From the NCBI RefSeq assembly GCF_018861005.1, contig NZ_JAHKQL010000002.1, forward strand, positions 186,001-250,000: a stretch of DNA of 64,000 nt, given 5' to 3'. Source of the stretch: Polaribacter vadi. GTDB lineage: Bacteria > Bacteroidota > Bacteroidia > Flavobacteriales > Flavobacteriaceae. Position 1 is the stretch's first letter, and each line of letters starts with the position of its first letter. This document shows positions 33,142 through 41,407 of this stretch, one piece after another. The notes beneath the pieces are model-generated. The model had not been told where the DNA came from. It was given only the letters and a program-made list of their open reading frames with translations, and did no database searches. The position numbers and the translations under genes were made by a program.

Positions 33142-34935
33142 CTAATTTTTTAAAGTCTTTTTTAAGTAAGCATTTGGTGTTAAGCCTTCTATTTTTTTAA
33201 AAAAAGTATTAAAAACAGTTTTAGAGTTAAAACCACTATCGTAAGCAACTGCCATAATTGTAAGTCCTTTATTCTCTTCTAAAACTATACGTTGTTTAAA
33301 TTCATTTACTCTATAAGTATTGGTGAATTCTGAGAAATTTTTCTGAAAACCAAGGTTTAATAATTGTGAAACATAATTTGAAGGAAGCTCTAAATAAGAT
33401 GCAATATCTTTTAAAGACAAATCTGGATTTAAATACAATTTATAATCTATCATTATCTTTTTTAGCTCGTTTGCATATAAACTAACTTCCTCTTTATTTA
33501 ATAAAGATTGCTTGTAATTTTTAGTGGTTTTATAATTTTTATTATCAGAAATAGCTTTTAGCATTATTTTTTTAAAACGAGGCTTATTTCTTAATGGTTT
33601 TATAATTGGCTCTGTATTTAACAATAAAATTAATGGCAAATGGTTTTTAAAAGCCTGCTCTATATAATCTAAAGCCTTTGTATAATTACCCAAAAGTACA
33701 TTGGTAAGAATTAGAAAATTTAAAACTTTATCTATTTTTTCGGTTTGTAAAAACTGTTCTAATTCTATAATCTTTTTAGTATATTCTTCTTCATTCTTTA
33801 ATACAGCATAACACATGGCTAAACCACCTAATTGTGTTAAATCTGTTACCTGAATATTTTCTAAACTTTCAAAGTATAAAATTGCTTGTTCTGGCTTACC
33901 TGTTAAAAATAAAATTTGACCTATATAAATATGTGGAAAAGGCAGCTTTTTATTCAATTCTAATGCCTTTTTAAAGTATCTATTTGCTTTGCTATAGTCT
34001 TCCTGCAAATAATATAAAAAACCTTTATAATCATGATTCATTGCTGCATAAGGATCTAATTCTAAAGCTTTATCTATATAATTATGAGCAGTATTTAATT
34101 TACCTTGAACCGTTAAATAATTAGAAAGTGTTAAATAAACTTCATCAGAAGGCTGAAGTTCTAAAGCTTTATTTGCGTGTTCAAAAGCCTTTTTTAAATC
34201 CCAATTTTGCCAACAAGCAATCCAAGATAAATTTAATTGAAATTTAGATGAATTTGGATTTAATTCTATTGCTTTTTGTAAAAAAGGTTGCGCTTTTTGA
34301 AAACCTTCAAAGGCAGAGATTAAACCCATAGCCCCCAGATACGTATAACCTTGGTTGATATCTAAATACGGATTTGGAAAATTAGGTTCATTTTTTATAA
34401 TTTCTTCAAAAATTGAAATTGCCTTTAAGGTATTTTCGTAATCTAATTTCATTAAAAAATACCTTCCTTTTAAATATTCTTTGTAAATATTTACAGGAAC
34501 ATTTAGAGGAGTAACAAGTTTGTCTTCAATTTCTAAATGACCAATATGTTCTCTTAATTTTTCCGCTATAAAAAGACTTATTTCATCTTGAACTGCAAAT
34601 ACATCGTTAAAATTTCTATCAAAAGTTTCTGACCAAAAATGATAATCTTCTATTGCGTCTATCATCTGAACCGTAATTCTCATTTTATTGCCAGATAATC
34701 TTACACTACCTTCTATAAAAATTGAAATACCTAGTTTTTTTCTAACTTCTTTTGATGTTATTTTCTGATTCTTAAAGTAAAAAGACGAAGTTCTAGAAGT
34801 AACAGATAACTGTTTTATTTTTGCAAGTGCATTGATAATTTCTTCAGTTAAACCATCGCAAAAATACTCATTATCAATATTATTACTCATATTGATAAAA
34901 GGTAGAACTGCAATAGATTTTAAAGATTCTTTCAT
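33142..34935 (-). CDS. TPR-AraC transcriptional regulator 1
   Basis: A 597-residue protein when started at ATG 34935 (MKESLKSIAVLPF). The upstream in-frame ATG at 35052 would overlap the preceding gene and does not fit the paralogue. The N-terminal domain (about 5-120, IAVLPFINMSNN...FCDGLTEEII) is the TolB/FlgO-like domain seen before TPRs in adenylate-cyclase and CadC-like proteins. TPR repeats (about 150-490) and a C-terminal AraC HTH (about 495-597, SGFNSKTVFNTFFKKIEGLTP) follow. It has no membrane segment. It is the last gene of the operon starting at 38891, so it may feed back on the palindromic promoters. Confidence 0.85.
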   Translation of the reverse strand: MKESLKSIAVLPFINMSNNIDNEYFCDGLTEEIINALAKIKQLSVTSRTSSFYFKNQKITSKEVRKKLGISIFIEGSVRLSGNKMRITVQMIDAIEDYHFWSETFDRNFNDVFAVQDEISLFIAEKLREHIGHLEIEDKLVTPLNVPVNIYKEYLKGRYFLMKLDYENTLKAISIFEEIIKNEPNFPNPYLDINQGYTYLGAMGLISAFEGFQKAQPFLQKAIELNPNSSKFQLNLSWIACWQNWDLKKAFEHANKALELQPSDEVYLTLSNYLTVQGKLNTAHNYIDKALELDPYAAMNHDYKGFLYYLQEDYSKANRYFKKALELNKKLPFPHIYIGQILFLTGKPEQAILYFESLENIQVTDLTQLGGLAMCYAVLKNEEEYTKKIIELEQFLQTEKIDKVLNFLILTNVLLGNYTKALDYIEQAFKNHLPLILLLNTEPIIKPLRNKPRFKKIMLKAISDNKNYKTTKNYKQSLLNKEEVSLYANELKKIMIDYKLYLNPDLSLKDIASYLELPSNYVSQLLNLGFQKNFSEFTNTYRVNEFKQRIVLEENKGLTIMAVAYDSGFNSKTVFNTFFKKIEGLTPNAYLKKTLKN

Positions 34936-34996
34936 TATTTTTTTACAAAGCAATAAATATAGAAAATCGTTTTTTACAAAAAAGAAATAATTATGG

Positions 34997-36238
34997 TTAA
35001 TTCTCAAAATTATCGATAACAAAAGAAAGTACATCATCTTTACCCAAAGCAAAATTAGACCATTTTGGGTACAATAAAATATCTGGTTGAATACCTTGTG
35101 TTATTTTTTCTGATAACCTAAATTTTCTTTTTGAATAAGTAATTACTAATTTAGAGTTTAGTAGGCTAAACTGCCCCATATCTTGATAACCTGTAGGATT
35201 AGAGCCTGTTGGTTGCCCTACAATTTTAGCATTTAGCATTTGTTTAAACAAGGCTGCATTACTTGTTCCTGCAGAAAAAGTAACATTAGATGTTAATACA
35301 TAAACTCCATTTTTCCAGTCTACAGAATCTGCTAAATTAAGAGCATATGCCAAAATTACACCAATATACAAATCACCTCCACCATTTTTACGTAGATCAA
35401 TTACAATGTTTTTAGTATTATTTTCAGCTATATATTTCACTAAATTTTCCCCAAAAATTTGCATATCGTTAAAGCTAGGATAGCTTTCGAAATTTATATA
35501 AATCGCATTTTTATTTTTGATAGAAGAAAACCATAAAAAGTCGAATTTAGAATTTTTAGGCTTGGTTATTTCTGGCACACCAACTTTAAATGTTACATAA
35601 TTTAACTGCTGTAATTCATTGTTTTTAAATGCTGAAAGTTCTACTTCAATTTCATTATTATCATCATCTAAAAAAGTAAAAAGTGCCGTTTTTTTATTTT
35701 TGATGATATTTAAATGATACAACAATTCACTTATATTTAAATTACTTGCAGTTCGTACAGTTTGTGAATGCTCATTTTCTACAAATTGTGCCACTTGTGA
35801 AACCTTAGCTATTACTTCTGAAATCGGAACACCATCAACTTTAATTAAAGACGTTTTTAAAATATTTTCTTTGGACGAAAGTGTTTTTACAACTCGCCAT
35901 TTATTTTCTATACGTTGAACATCAAAAGGAAATTGATGAACATTTAAATTTCTTAACGAAACTGCTGTATGCCCATCTCCTATTTTTTTGGTTAATTTCA
36001 TTAACTCAATAATTGTCTTAAAATCATCTTCTGATTTCGCAATATTTTGAATTCTTTCTACCGATTTTTGAAAACCTTGTTTACTTATTTTATGATAAAG
36101 ATCGATATGTTTTGCTTCAAGTTGACTGCTATATGTTTTTAAATCTGCTTGCCAATTTGTTTTTTGAGCGTTAATGGTTTGAAAAAAGACACTAAAACAT
36201 ATCAAAAAATAAATCTTAGTGATTTTATGGTTTTTCAT
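34997..36238 (-). CDS. S41 family peptidase (C-terminal processing protease-like)
   Basis: A 413-residue exported protein (signal peptide ending INAQ, residue about 25). The S41 catalytic region includes IVIDLRKNGGGDLYIG (about 277-292) and the nucleophile segment VTFSAGTSNAALFKQ, followed by GQPTGSNPTGYQDMG. It has no PDZ domain as clear as in CtpA. It is probably periplasmic. It lies between the serine hydrolase and the TPR-AraC gene in one operon, with 46 and 61 nt gaps. Confidence 0.85.
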   Translation of the reverse strand: MKNHKITKIYFLICFSVFFQTINAQKTNWQADLKTYSSQLEAKHIDLYHKISKQGFQKSVERIQNIAKSEDDFKTIIELMKLTKKIGDGHTAVSLRNLNVHQFPFDVQRIENKWRVVKTLSSKENILKTSLIKVDGVPISEVIAKVSQVAQFVENEHSQTVRTASNLNISELLYHLNIIKNKKTALFTFLDDDNNEIEVELSAFKNNELQQLNYVTFKVGVPEITKPKNSKFDFLWFSSIKNKNAIYINFESYPSFNDMQIFGENLVKYIAENNTKNIVIDLRKNGGGDLYIGVILAYALNLADSVDWKNGVYVLTSNVTFSAGTSNAALFKQMLNAKIVGQPTGSNPTGYQDMGQFSLLNSKLVITYSKRKFRLSEKITQGIQPDILLYPKWSNFALGKDDVLSFVIDNFEN

Positions 36239-36284
36239 GAGTTATAAGTTTAAAAAATTAGACTGCATTAAAAAAGTAATTCAT

Positions 36285-37418
36285 TTATTTAGAGGTTTCT
36301 TCTAAGATATTTGCCATTAACTTAATTGTATTCTGCACTGCTTCTACTTGATTTAAAGTGCCTGATAAGTAGACATCTAAATTAGGGCAATAATATAAAA
36401 AAGAGCCTGTACTACCTGAATGACCTATTAATTCTAATTTTGGTAATTGCGGACTCAATTCGTGCAAAACAATTTTTCTTAAACCAAAACCATAATACAT
36501 TCCTTGGGTTTCTGCTATCCATTTTTGCATTGATTTTAAGGTTTCTGGTTCTAAAATTTTATTATTAAATAATGCTTTTTGAAAAGCAATTAAATCTGAA
36601 GCTGTAGAAACTACTCCACCTCCAGCCCAATCTGCAGATAAACTTTTAAAACTAGAAATCTCTGCATCACCTACATAAATATCAGCCATCTTATTGGTGC
36701 TTTTTTTTGATTCTGATTTTAAATTAAAATAAGAATGATTCATATGCAAAGGCTTAAAAATATTTTGTTTAATAAAATTATGGAGCTCCATTCCACTAAC
36801 TTTTTCAATGATTAAACCTAAAAGCACATATTCTGTATCTGTATAATGATAGCCTTTACCAGGTGCAAATAATGGTTTCATTTTTTGTTTGGTAAACTGT
36901 ATACATTCAATTGGAGTCCATATTTTATCTGGCTTTAAAAAAAGCTGATTGATTACATTTGGAGAACCATCAATTGTTACATCTTCAAAATAATCTGGCA
37001 AACCAGAAGTATGTTGTAAAAGATTTTCTATGGTAATTTCATTAGAATAATCTTTACCTCCTAAAATGTGTAATTTGCTTAAAATATCCGCAGAAAGAAA
37101 CTTACTTATTTTGTCTTTAAACGATAATTTGTTTTTATCCTTTAAAATTGCAATACTAGTTGCTGTAAATGTTTTACCAATACTTGCTGTATAAAAAGGA
37201 TTCTTTTTTGATAATGGATCTCCGTTTACAAAATTGCCTTTTGCTAAATCTATATTTAGATTTTTAGAAGCAGAATACACTTTTAAAAATGCATTATGAA
37301 TTTGATTTCTGGCTAATTCTTTATTAAAAATATTTGTAATATTTACTTCAATATTTTCTTGTGCAGTTAGTAGAACTGAATTTAATAAAATCGCTAAAAT
37401 TAAGACTAAGTTATTCAT
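36285..37418 (-). CDS. Serine hydrolase, class C beta-lactamase family
   Basis: A 377-residue exported enzyme (signal peptide about 1-20). The SxxK motif is SIGK (S79, K82). The position of YxN holds YTD (Y192, D194), a non-standard variant found in some esterase-type members. A C-terminal GHSGSTG takes the place of KTG. The start overlaps the stop of the alpha/beta hydrolase by 4 nt (ATGA), so translation is coupled. Confidence 0.85.
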   Translation of the reverse strand: MNNLVLILAILLNSVLLTAQENIEVNITNIFNKELARNQIHNAFLKVYSASKNLNIDLAKGNFVNGDPLSKKNPFYTASIGKTFTATSIAILKDKNKLSFKDKISKFLSADILSKLHILGGKDYSNEITIENLLQHTSGLPDYFEDVTIDGSPNVINQLFLKPDKIWTPIECIQFTKQKMKPLFAPGKGYHYTDTEYVLLGLIIEKVSGMELHNFIKQNIFKPLHMNHSYFNLKSESKKSTNKMADIYVGDAEISSFKSLSADWAGGGVVSTASDLIAFQKALFNNKILEPETLKSMQKWIAETQGMYYGFGLRKIVLHELSPQLPKLELIGHSGSTGSFLYYCPNLDVYLSGTLNQVEAVQNTIKLMANILEETSK

Positions 37419-38284
37419 CTTTCAGTATTTGTGTTCTCTAAAATAAAATTAATTACAATTTTATGCTCTTTTTTAGACAAAATATGTTTGGCGTTTTTTA
37501 AAAAGACTACTCCTTGCAAAGAATGATACATTTTTTTTGCATTTTCGATCAATGCTTTACCTTTATAAATTACACCATCTTCTGATGCAATTATGTATAA
37601 TGGTGTTTGTATTGACATTGCTTCTTGTTCAGAAATTAATGGAAAATTATATGCATCAATATCTGTTATTTTTATTTTTTCTGATAAATATTTTAATGAC
37701 AAAACATCTTTTTTGGGATATAGTTTATTGTAAATTTTTAATAAATATTTCTGATCATTAAATTTTTTAAATAATATAGATGGCAATAATATGTGTGTAG
37801 CTGTCTTAAAAAAATTCCATTTTACAACACCTGTTGGGTTTATAAAAAACGCTTTTTTAAATCTTTTAGAATTTGTTACTAAACCTTTAAAACCAATAAA
37901 ACCACCTAAAGAAATACCTACTAAATAAGCATTATACACTTGCAAACAAGATATAACCTCATAAAACCATTTGCTATGATCTTTTTCTGTAGGATTTAAA
38001 TAATACTCATCACTTAAATTAGGCTCACCTAAAACATCTATTGCATAAATTTTAAAATATTTTTCTAACCCTTTTAAAGTTTCTATGGCAAATGGTGCAC
38101 AACCCAAAAAGCCGTGCACCAATATTAATTGTGGTTTTTTATTGTTTTCTAAAATAATAACATTTGTATCTCCAAAAGATGTTTCTACAGTTTGTAGTTC
38201 AAATGCCAAACCTAAATTATCTAATTTTTGATAATATAAATTTAAAATCTGTGCTTTATCTGTATTTTTTATTTTGGATTTCAT
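37415..38284 (-). CDS. Alpha/beta hydrolase (paralogue of 29403-30260)
   Basis: A 289-residue cytoplasmic hydrolase with HGFLG (about 57-61), nucleophile elbow GISLGG (S125), catalytic Asp in IIASEDGVIY and His in KNAKHILS. It lies 7 nt behind the beta-barrel gene and overlaps the serine hydrolase by 4 nt. The sequence and context match the hydrolase at 29403, whose operon carries the same operator. Confidence 0.87.
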   Translation of the reverse strand: MKSKIKNTDKAQILNLYYQKLDNLGLAFELQTVETSFGDTNVIILENNKKPQLILVHGFLGCAPFAIETLKGLEKYFKIYAIDVLGEPNLSDEYYLNPTEKDHSKWFYEVISCLQVYNAYLVGISLGGFIGFKGLVTNSKRFKKAFFINPTGVVKWNFFKTATHILLPSILFKKFNDQKYLLKIYNKLYPKKDVLSLKYLSEKIKITDIDAYNFPLISEQEAMSIQTPLYIIASEDGVIYKGKALIENAKKMYHSLQGVVFLKNAKHILSKKEHKIVINFILENTNTER

Positions 38285-38291
38285 ACTGTTC

Positions 38292-38891
38292 TTAAAACCA
38301 GTTAAACCCTACACTTAACCCAAATGATGCTGCATCTCTATGTTGATTGTTGTCTAAGTTAACACTACCTAATAATACTTTACTTTGAATATTCATTGCA
38401 AAGTTTTCTTTCTGATAAAACTCATAACCAACACCAAATGACACCATTTTACCAAAGTCCCAATTATCATTTGCATCATTAACATCATACAAAGCAGGCG
38501 AATCTATTGCCAAACCAACACTACCATTTATCCACCATTTGTTAGAAACCCAATATTGTACACCAGGTAAAATTCCACCAAAATGTCTATCATTTCCTTC
38601 AAAACTATAAATATTACCAGGCAAAGAAGCAGTAATTGCTAAATTTTCTTTTACCATATACCCTACTTTTAAATCTGGGAAAATCGAAGTTCCTTGAGAT
38701 TTATCAAAAGTTTGAGTGCCTTCGCTATTTTCTAAGCTAATTACTCCACCTCCAATTCCGAATTCGAAAATAAATTTTTCTCTATTTGGTTTATCTTGTG
38801 CATTTTGCTCTAGTGATAAAAAAGAGATTAATACGAATGCAATTAACGTTAATTTGTTCATCATTTTTTTACTTGTCATTTTTGTTTTCAT
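38292..38891 (-). CDS. Outer-membrane beta-barrel protein
   Basis: A 199-residue protein. A signal peptide (MNKLTLIAFVLISFLSLEQNAQ) begins at the internal Met 11, so the ATG at 38861 could be the real start instead of 38891. The mature part has alternating beta strands with aromatic girdles (YMVKENLAITASLPG, GVQYWVSNKWWINGS, VGYEFYQKENFAMNI) and a C-terminal aromatic residue (FNWF), as in small OmpX/OmpW-like barrels. It is the first gene of a five-gene operon ending with the TPR-AraC regulator. The promoter has the shared palindrome. Confidence 0.75.
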   Translation of the reverse strand: MKTKMTSKKMMNKLTLIAFVLISFLSLEQNAQDKPNREKFIFEFGIGGGVISLENSEGTQTFDKSQGTSIFPDLKVGYMVKENLAITASLPGNIYSFEGNDRHFGGILPGVQYWVSNKWWINGSVGLAIDSPALYDVNDANDNWDFGKMVSFGVGYEFYQKENFAMNIQSKVLLGSVNLDNNQHRDAASFGLSVGFNWF

Positions 38892-38926
38892 TTTTATTTG
38901 TTTGTTTGTATTAAAATTTTATACTG

Positions 38927-38977
38927 CAAAGATGCAGTTGATTTAAAAGTGAATCGTTCTGATTTATAATTCAGTAC
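38927..38977 (-). promoter_or_regulatory. Shared palindromic operator plus -7 box (five-gene operon)
   Basis: The palindrome with arms GTTCTG/CAGTAC (38956-38977) is exactly 21 nt from the box CATCTTTG (38927-38934), 35 nt before the first gene. Confidence 0.62.
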
Positions 38978-39051
38978 TTATTGTTTTAAAATTGATAGGT
39001 AAAGAATTACGACTATAGATATAATTTTGTTACTTTTTTAAGTAGAAATAT

Positions 39052-39912
39052 TTAAGAGGATTGTTTAAAAAAATTGATTAATCTATGCTTACCATATTTT
39101 GGTGCGATATTGTCTTCTGCCATAAGTGTTAAGAAAAACTCTATAGGTCCATAGGTTTTTACATTGGTGAATTTTCTTAAACTCCAGATTATAAATTTTC
39201 TAAATCCGTCTGGCAGATGAGTAACTTTTACAGGTTTATTTAAAGTCTGTAGAGCCATTTTGCTAATTTCATTTAGGCTCAAAATATCTGGCCCACCAAC
39301 AGAAACCTCTTTAACATTTGTATCTAATAACTCATAAATAAAATTGGCTAAATCCTCACCAGAAATTGGGTTAAACTTTTGATTTCCATCACCAAATAAA
39401 TAAACTCTACCAGATTTAGCCATTTGCAGAAAGTCTTTCATATCAGAAAAAAAACCATTAGGTCTTACAATTGTATAGTGAAAGCCTGATGCTTTTAATT
39501 CTGAAACAAACTTTTCTTTGGCTTCGAATATTTTTAGATGTTCGTATTTATCACCATTAATTGCAGAAACATAAATAAAATGTTTTACCTCTGCTTTTAT
39601 GGCTTCTTGTAAAAGGTTTAAATTGGCTTTATAATCTACATCCATGTATGTTAAACCATCTTTTTGCCTTGTAATACCCACTGTAGAAATTACAATGTCT
39701 ATTCCTTTACAAACATCAAACAAAGTTTCTGGTTTGGTAACTTCAGCAATCTTAATATCTATATGTGAATCAGAAAATACTTGTAATTTTTTTGTACTTC
39801 TTGTAACTACTCTTGTTTGCTCTTTATTCTTATCTAAAACGTTAAGAATATGATTGCCTAAATAACCTGTTGCACCAGCAATTAATATCTTTCTATCATC
39901 AATATTTTTCAT
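39052..39912 (-). CDS. NAD(P)H-binding SDR/NmrA-like oxidoreductase
   Basis: A 286-residue atypical short-chain dehydrogenase with the Rossmann motif ILIAGATGYLGNHIL (about 9-23), VVTRS for cofactor choice and a central FIYVSAINGDKYEHLK region. It lacks the full YxxxK catalytic pair of classical SDRs, so it may be a sensor-like or NAD(P)H:quinone-type member. It lies 53 nt behind the serine hydrolase gene and is probably co-transcribed with it from the palindrome promoter at 41255-41305. Confidence 0.82.
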   Translation of the reverse strand: MKNIDDRKILIAGATGYLGNHILNVLDKNKEQTRVVTRSTKKLQVFSDSHIDIKIAEVTKPETLFDVCKGIDIVISTVGITRQKDGLTYMDVDYKANLNLLQEAIKAEVKHFIYVSAINGDKYEHLKIFEAKEKFVSELKASGFHYTIVRPNGFFSDMKDFLQMAKSGRVYLFGDGNQKFNPISGEDLANFIYELLDTNVKEVSVGGPDILSLNEISKMALQTLNKPVKVTHLPDGFRKFIIWSLRKFTNVKTYGPIEFFLTLMAEDNIAPKYGKHRLINFFKQSS

Positions 39913-39965
39913 AAATATCTCTTTAATTTGAGGGTATTTATCAAACTAAAATACTCTCAAAATTT

Positions 39966-41219
39966 TTAATTATTAGAAATATATTCTTCAATTGCATTAG
40001 TAACAAGCGTTTTAACTACTTCCCATTTTTCAGAATTTCCTGTAAAAGTTCCATCCATATTAGATATAATAAAGAAACCTGCAGAACCATCTTTTTTTAA
40101 TTGTATTTGAGATGAAATACCTAAACTATTACCTCCATGCATTAAATAACCGTTATTCATATACCAGAATAAACCGTGATTTTCTGCAAATTCTGTAGGC
40201 ACAATTCCGTTTTGTAATTGTTCAGAAAATAATAAGTCATAATATTGATTTGAAAATAAAGTAGTAGATTCTCCTCTTGCTCCACGCATCATATCTAATA
40301 AATATTTACTCATATCATTACTGTTGCTATACAAACCACCTTCTACATAACCGTGATTTGCGTAATTTGGAAATGGTGTATTTACATCATAATATAAAGT
40401 TGCCATATTCTGAAAATCTACTTGATCAATATTAAAAGTAGAATTGTTCATTTGTAACGGATTTAATATATAATTAGCCACATATTCATCAAAAGAAACA
40501 CCAGAGACAAACTCAATTATATAGCCTAATAACGAAGATGCATCATTAGAATAAGCCCAGGTTTCACCTGGTTCTGTGTCTAAATAATTATCTAAATTGT
40601 ATAAATCTCCATCTTCATCAAAAATCTCTACTAAATATTCATCTAAATCTACTTGCTCCATTTGTTGAATGCCCAATTCATTTACCAAAATATTACCAAT
40701 TGTTGTATTTACATCTTCATCCTTTAAAATGAAATAATTACTGCTGATGTAAGTGTCTGGAACATCAACAATACCAGAAGTATGCGTAACCAAATGTTTA
40801 ATTTTTATGACTCCATTTGGGTTTTTAGGATTAATAATATCAATAGGTAAAAGATCATTAATATTTGTCTCTAAAGTAAAATGACCTTGCTCAATTGCTT
40901 TTGCTGTAGCTGCCCCTAAAAATGTTTTACTTATTGATGCTAAGTTATTTACTGTTTGATTGGTGTAAGGAGTTTGATTAGCAATATTTGCATAACCAAA
41001 CGATTCTTGAAAAGCAATATTACTACCTAAACTTACATTTACTGTAAAGCCAGGAACTCCTTTTGTTTCAATAAGACTCTCTAAATATTCAGATAAATCT
41101 GCATTTGTTTTAATACCATCTAAAGATGGATTTTCGATGTTCTTATCATTTGTACAAGACATCATTAAAGTTGTGATTGATAATATTAGTATTATCGTAA
41201 AATAGCTAAGTGTTTTCAT
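39966..41219 (-). CDS. Serine hydrolase lipoprotein, class C beta-lactamase family
   Basis: A 417-residue lipoprotein (lipobox LMMSC, Cys22). SxxK is SISK (S95, K98), YxN is YSN in WAYSNDASSLL, and a C-terminal HGGNSLG replaces KTG. It is the third such enzyme in the cluster. Two acidic insertions (residues about 165-205) distinguish it from the others. The promoter carries the shared operator. Confidence 0.86.
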   Translation of the reverse strand: MKTLSYFTIILILSITTLMMSCTNDKNIENPSLDGIKTNADLSEYLESLIETKGVPGFTVNVSLGSNIAFQESFGYANIANQTPYTNQTVNNLASISKTFLGAATAKAIEQGHFTLETNINDLLPIDIINPKNPNGVIKIKHLVTHTSGIVDVPDTYISSNYFILKDEDVNTTIGNILVNELGIQQMEQVDLDEYLVEIFDEDGDLYNLDNYLDTEPGETWAYSNDASSLLGYIIEFVSGVSFDEYVANYILNPLQMNNSTFNIDQVDFQNMATLYYDVNTPFPNYANHGYVEGGLYSNSNDMSKYLLDMMRGARGESTTLFSNQYYDLLFSEQLQNGIVPTEFAENHGLFWYMNNGYLMHGGNSLGISSQIQLKKDGSAGFFIISNMDGTFTGNSEKWEVVKTLVTNAIEEYISNN

Positions 41220-41254
41220 AATGGTATTTTTAATTTATTTAAAATTTGATGCTG

Positions 41255-41305
41255 CAAAATTGAAGTTAATGCGAGTGCCAATCGTTCGAAATTATAATTC
41301 AGAAC
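41255..41305 (-). promoter_or_regulatory. Shared palindromic operator plus -7 box (serine hydrolase lipoprotein)
   Basis: The site with arms GTTCGA/CAGAAC (41284-41305) is exactly 21 nt from the box CAATTTTG (41255-41262). Confidence 0.62.
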
Positions 41306-41340
41306 ATCTTTAAAATTTATTTTATACCAATTTGGCTGAA

Positions 41341-41377
41341 ATAAAAAACACGAAACATAAACTAGTTATGTTTCGTG
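41341..41377 (-). terminator. Terminator of the second TPR-AraC gene
   Basis: A 12-bp perfect stem CACGAAACATAA/TTATGTTTCGTG with a 5-nt loop runs into a T tract on the minus strand. It separates the TPR-AraC gene from the operator-bearing promoter downstream. Confidence 0.85.
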
Positions 41378-41407
41378 CTCTAAATATTTAAGAAGTGTTT
41401 TTTTTAA

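Noticed and set aside
34936..35052. 39-residue N-terminal extension of the first TPR-AraC protein
   Set aside because: It overlaps the S41 peptidase gene and is absent from the paralogue.
37537..37761. Plus-strand ORF of 74 codons over the second alpha/beta hydrolase
   Set aside because: It is antisense to conserved catalytic blocks and has no promoter.
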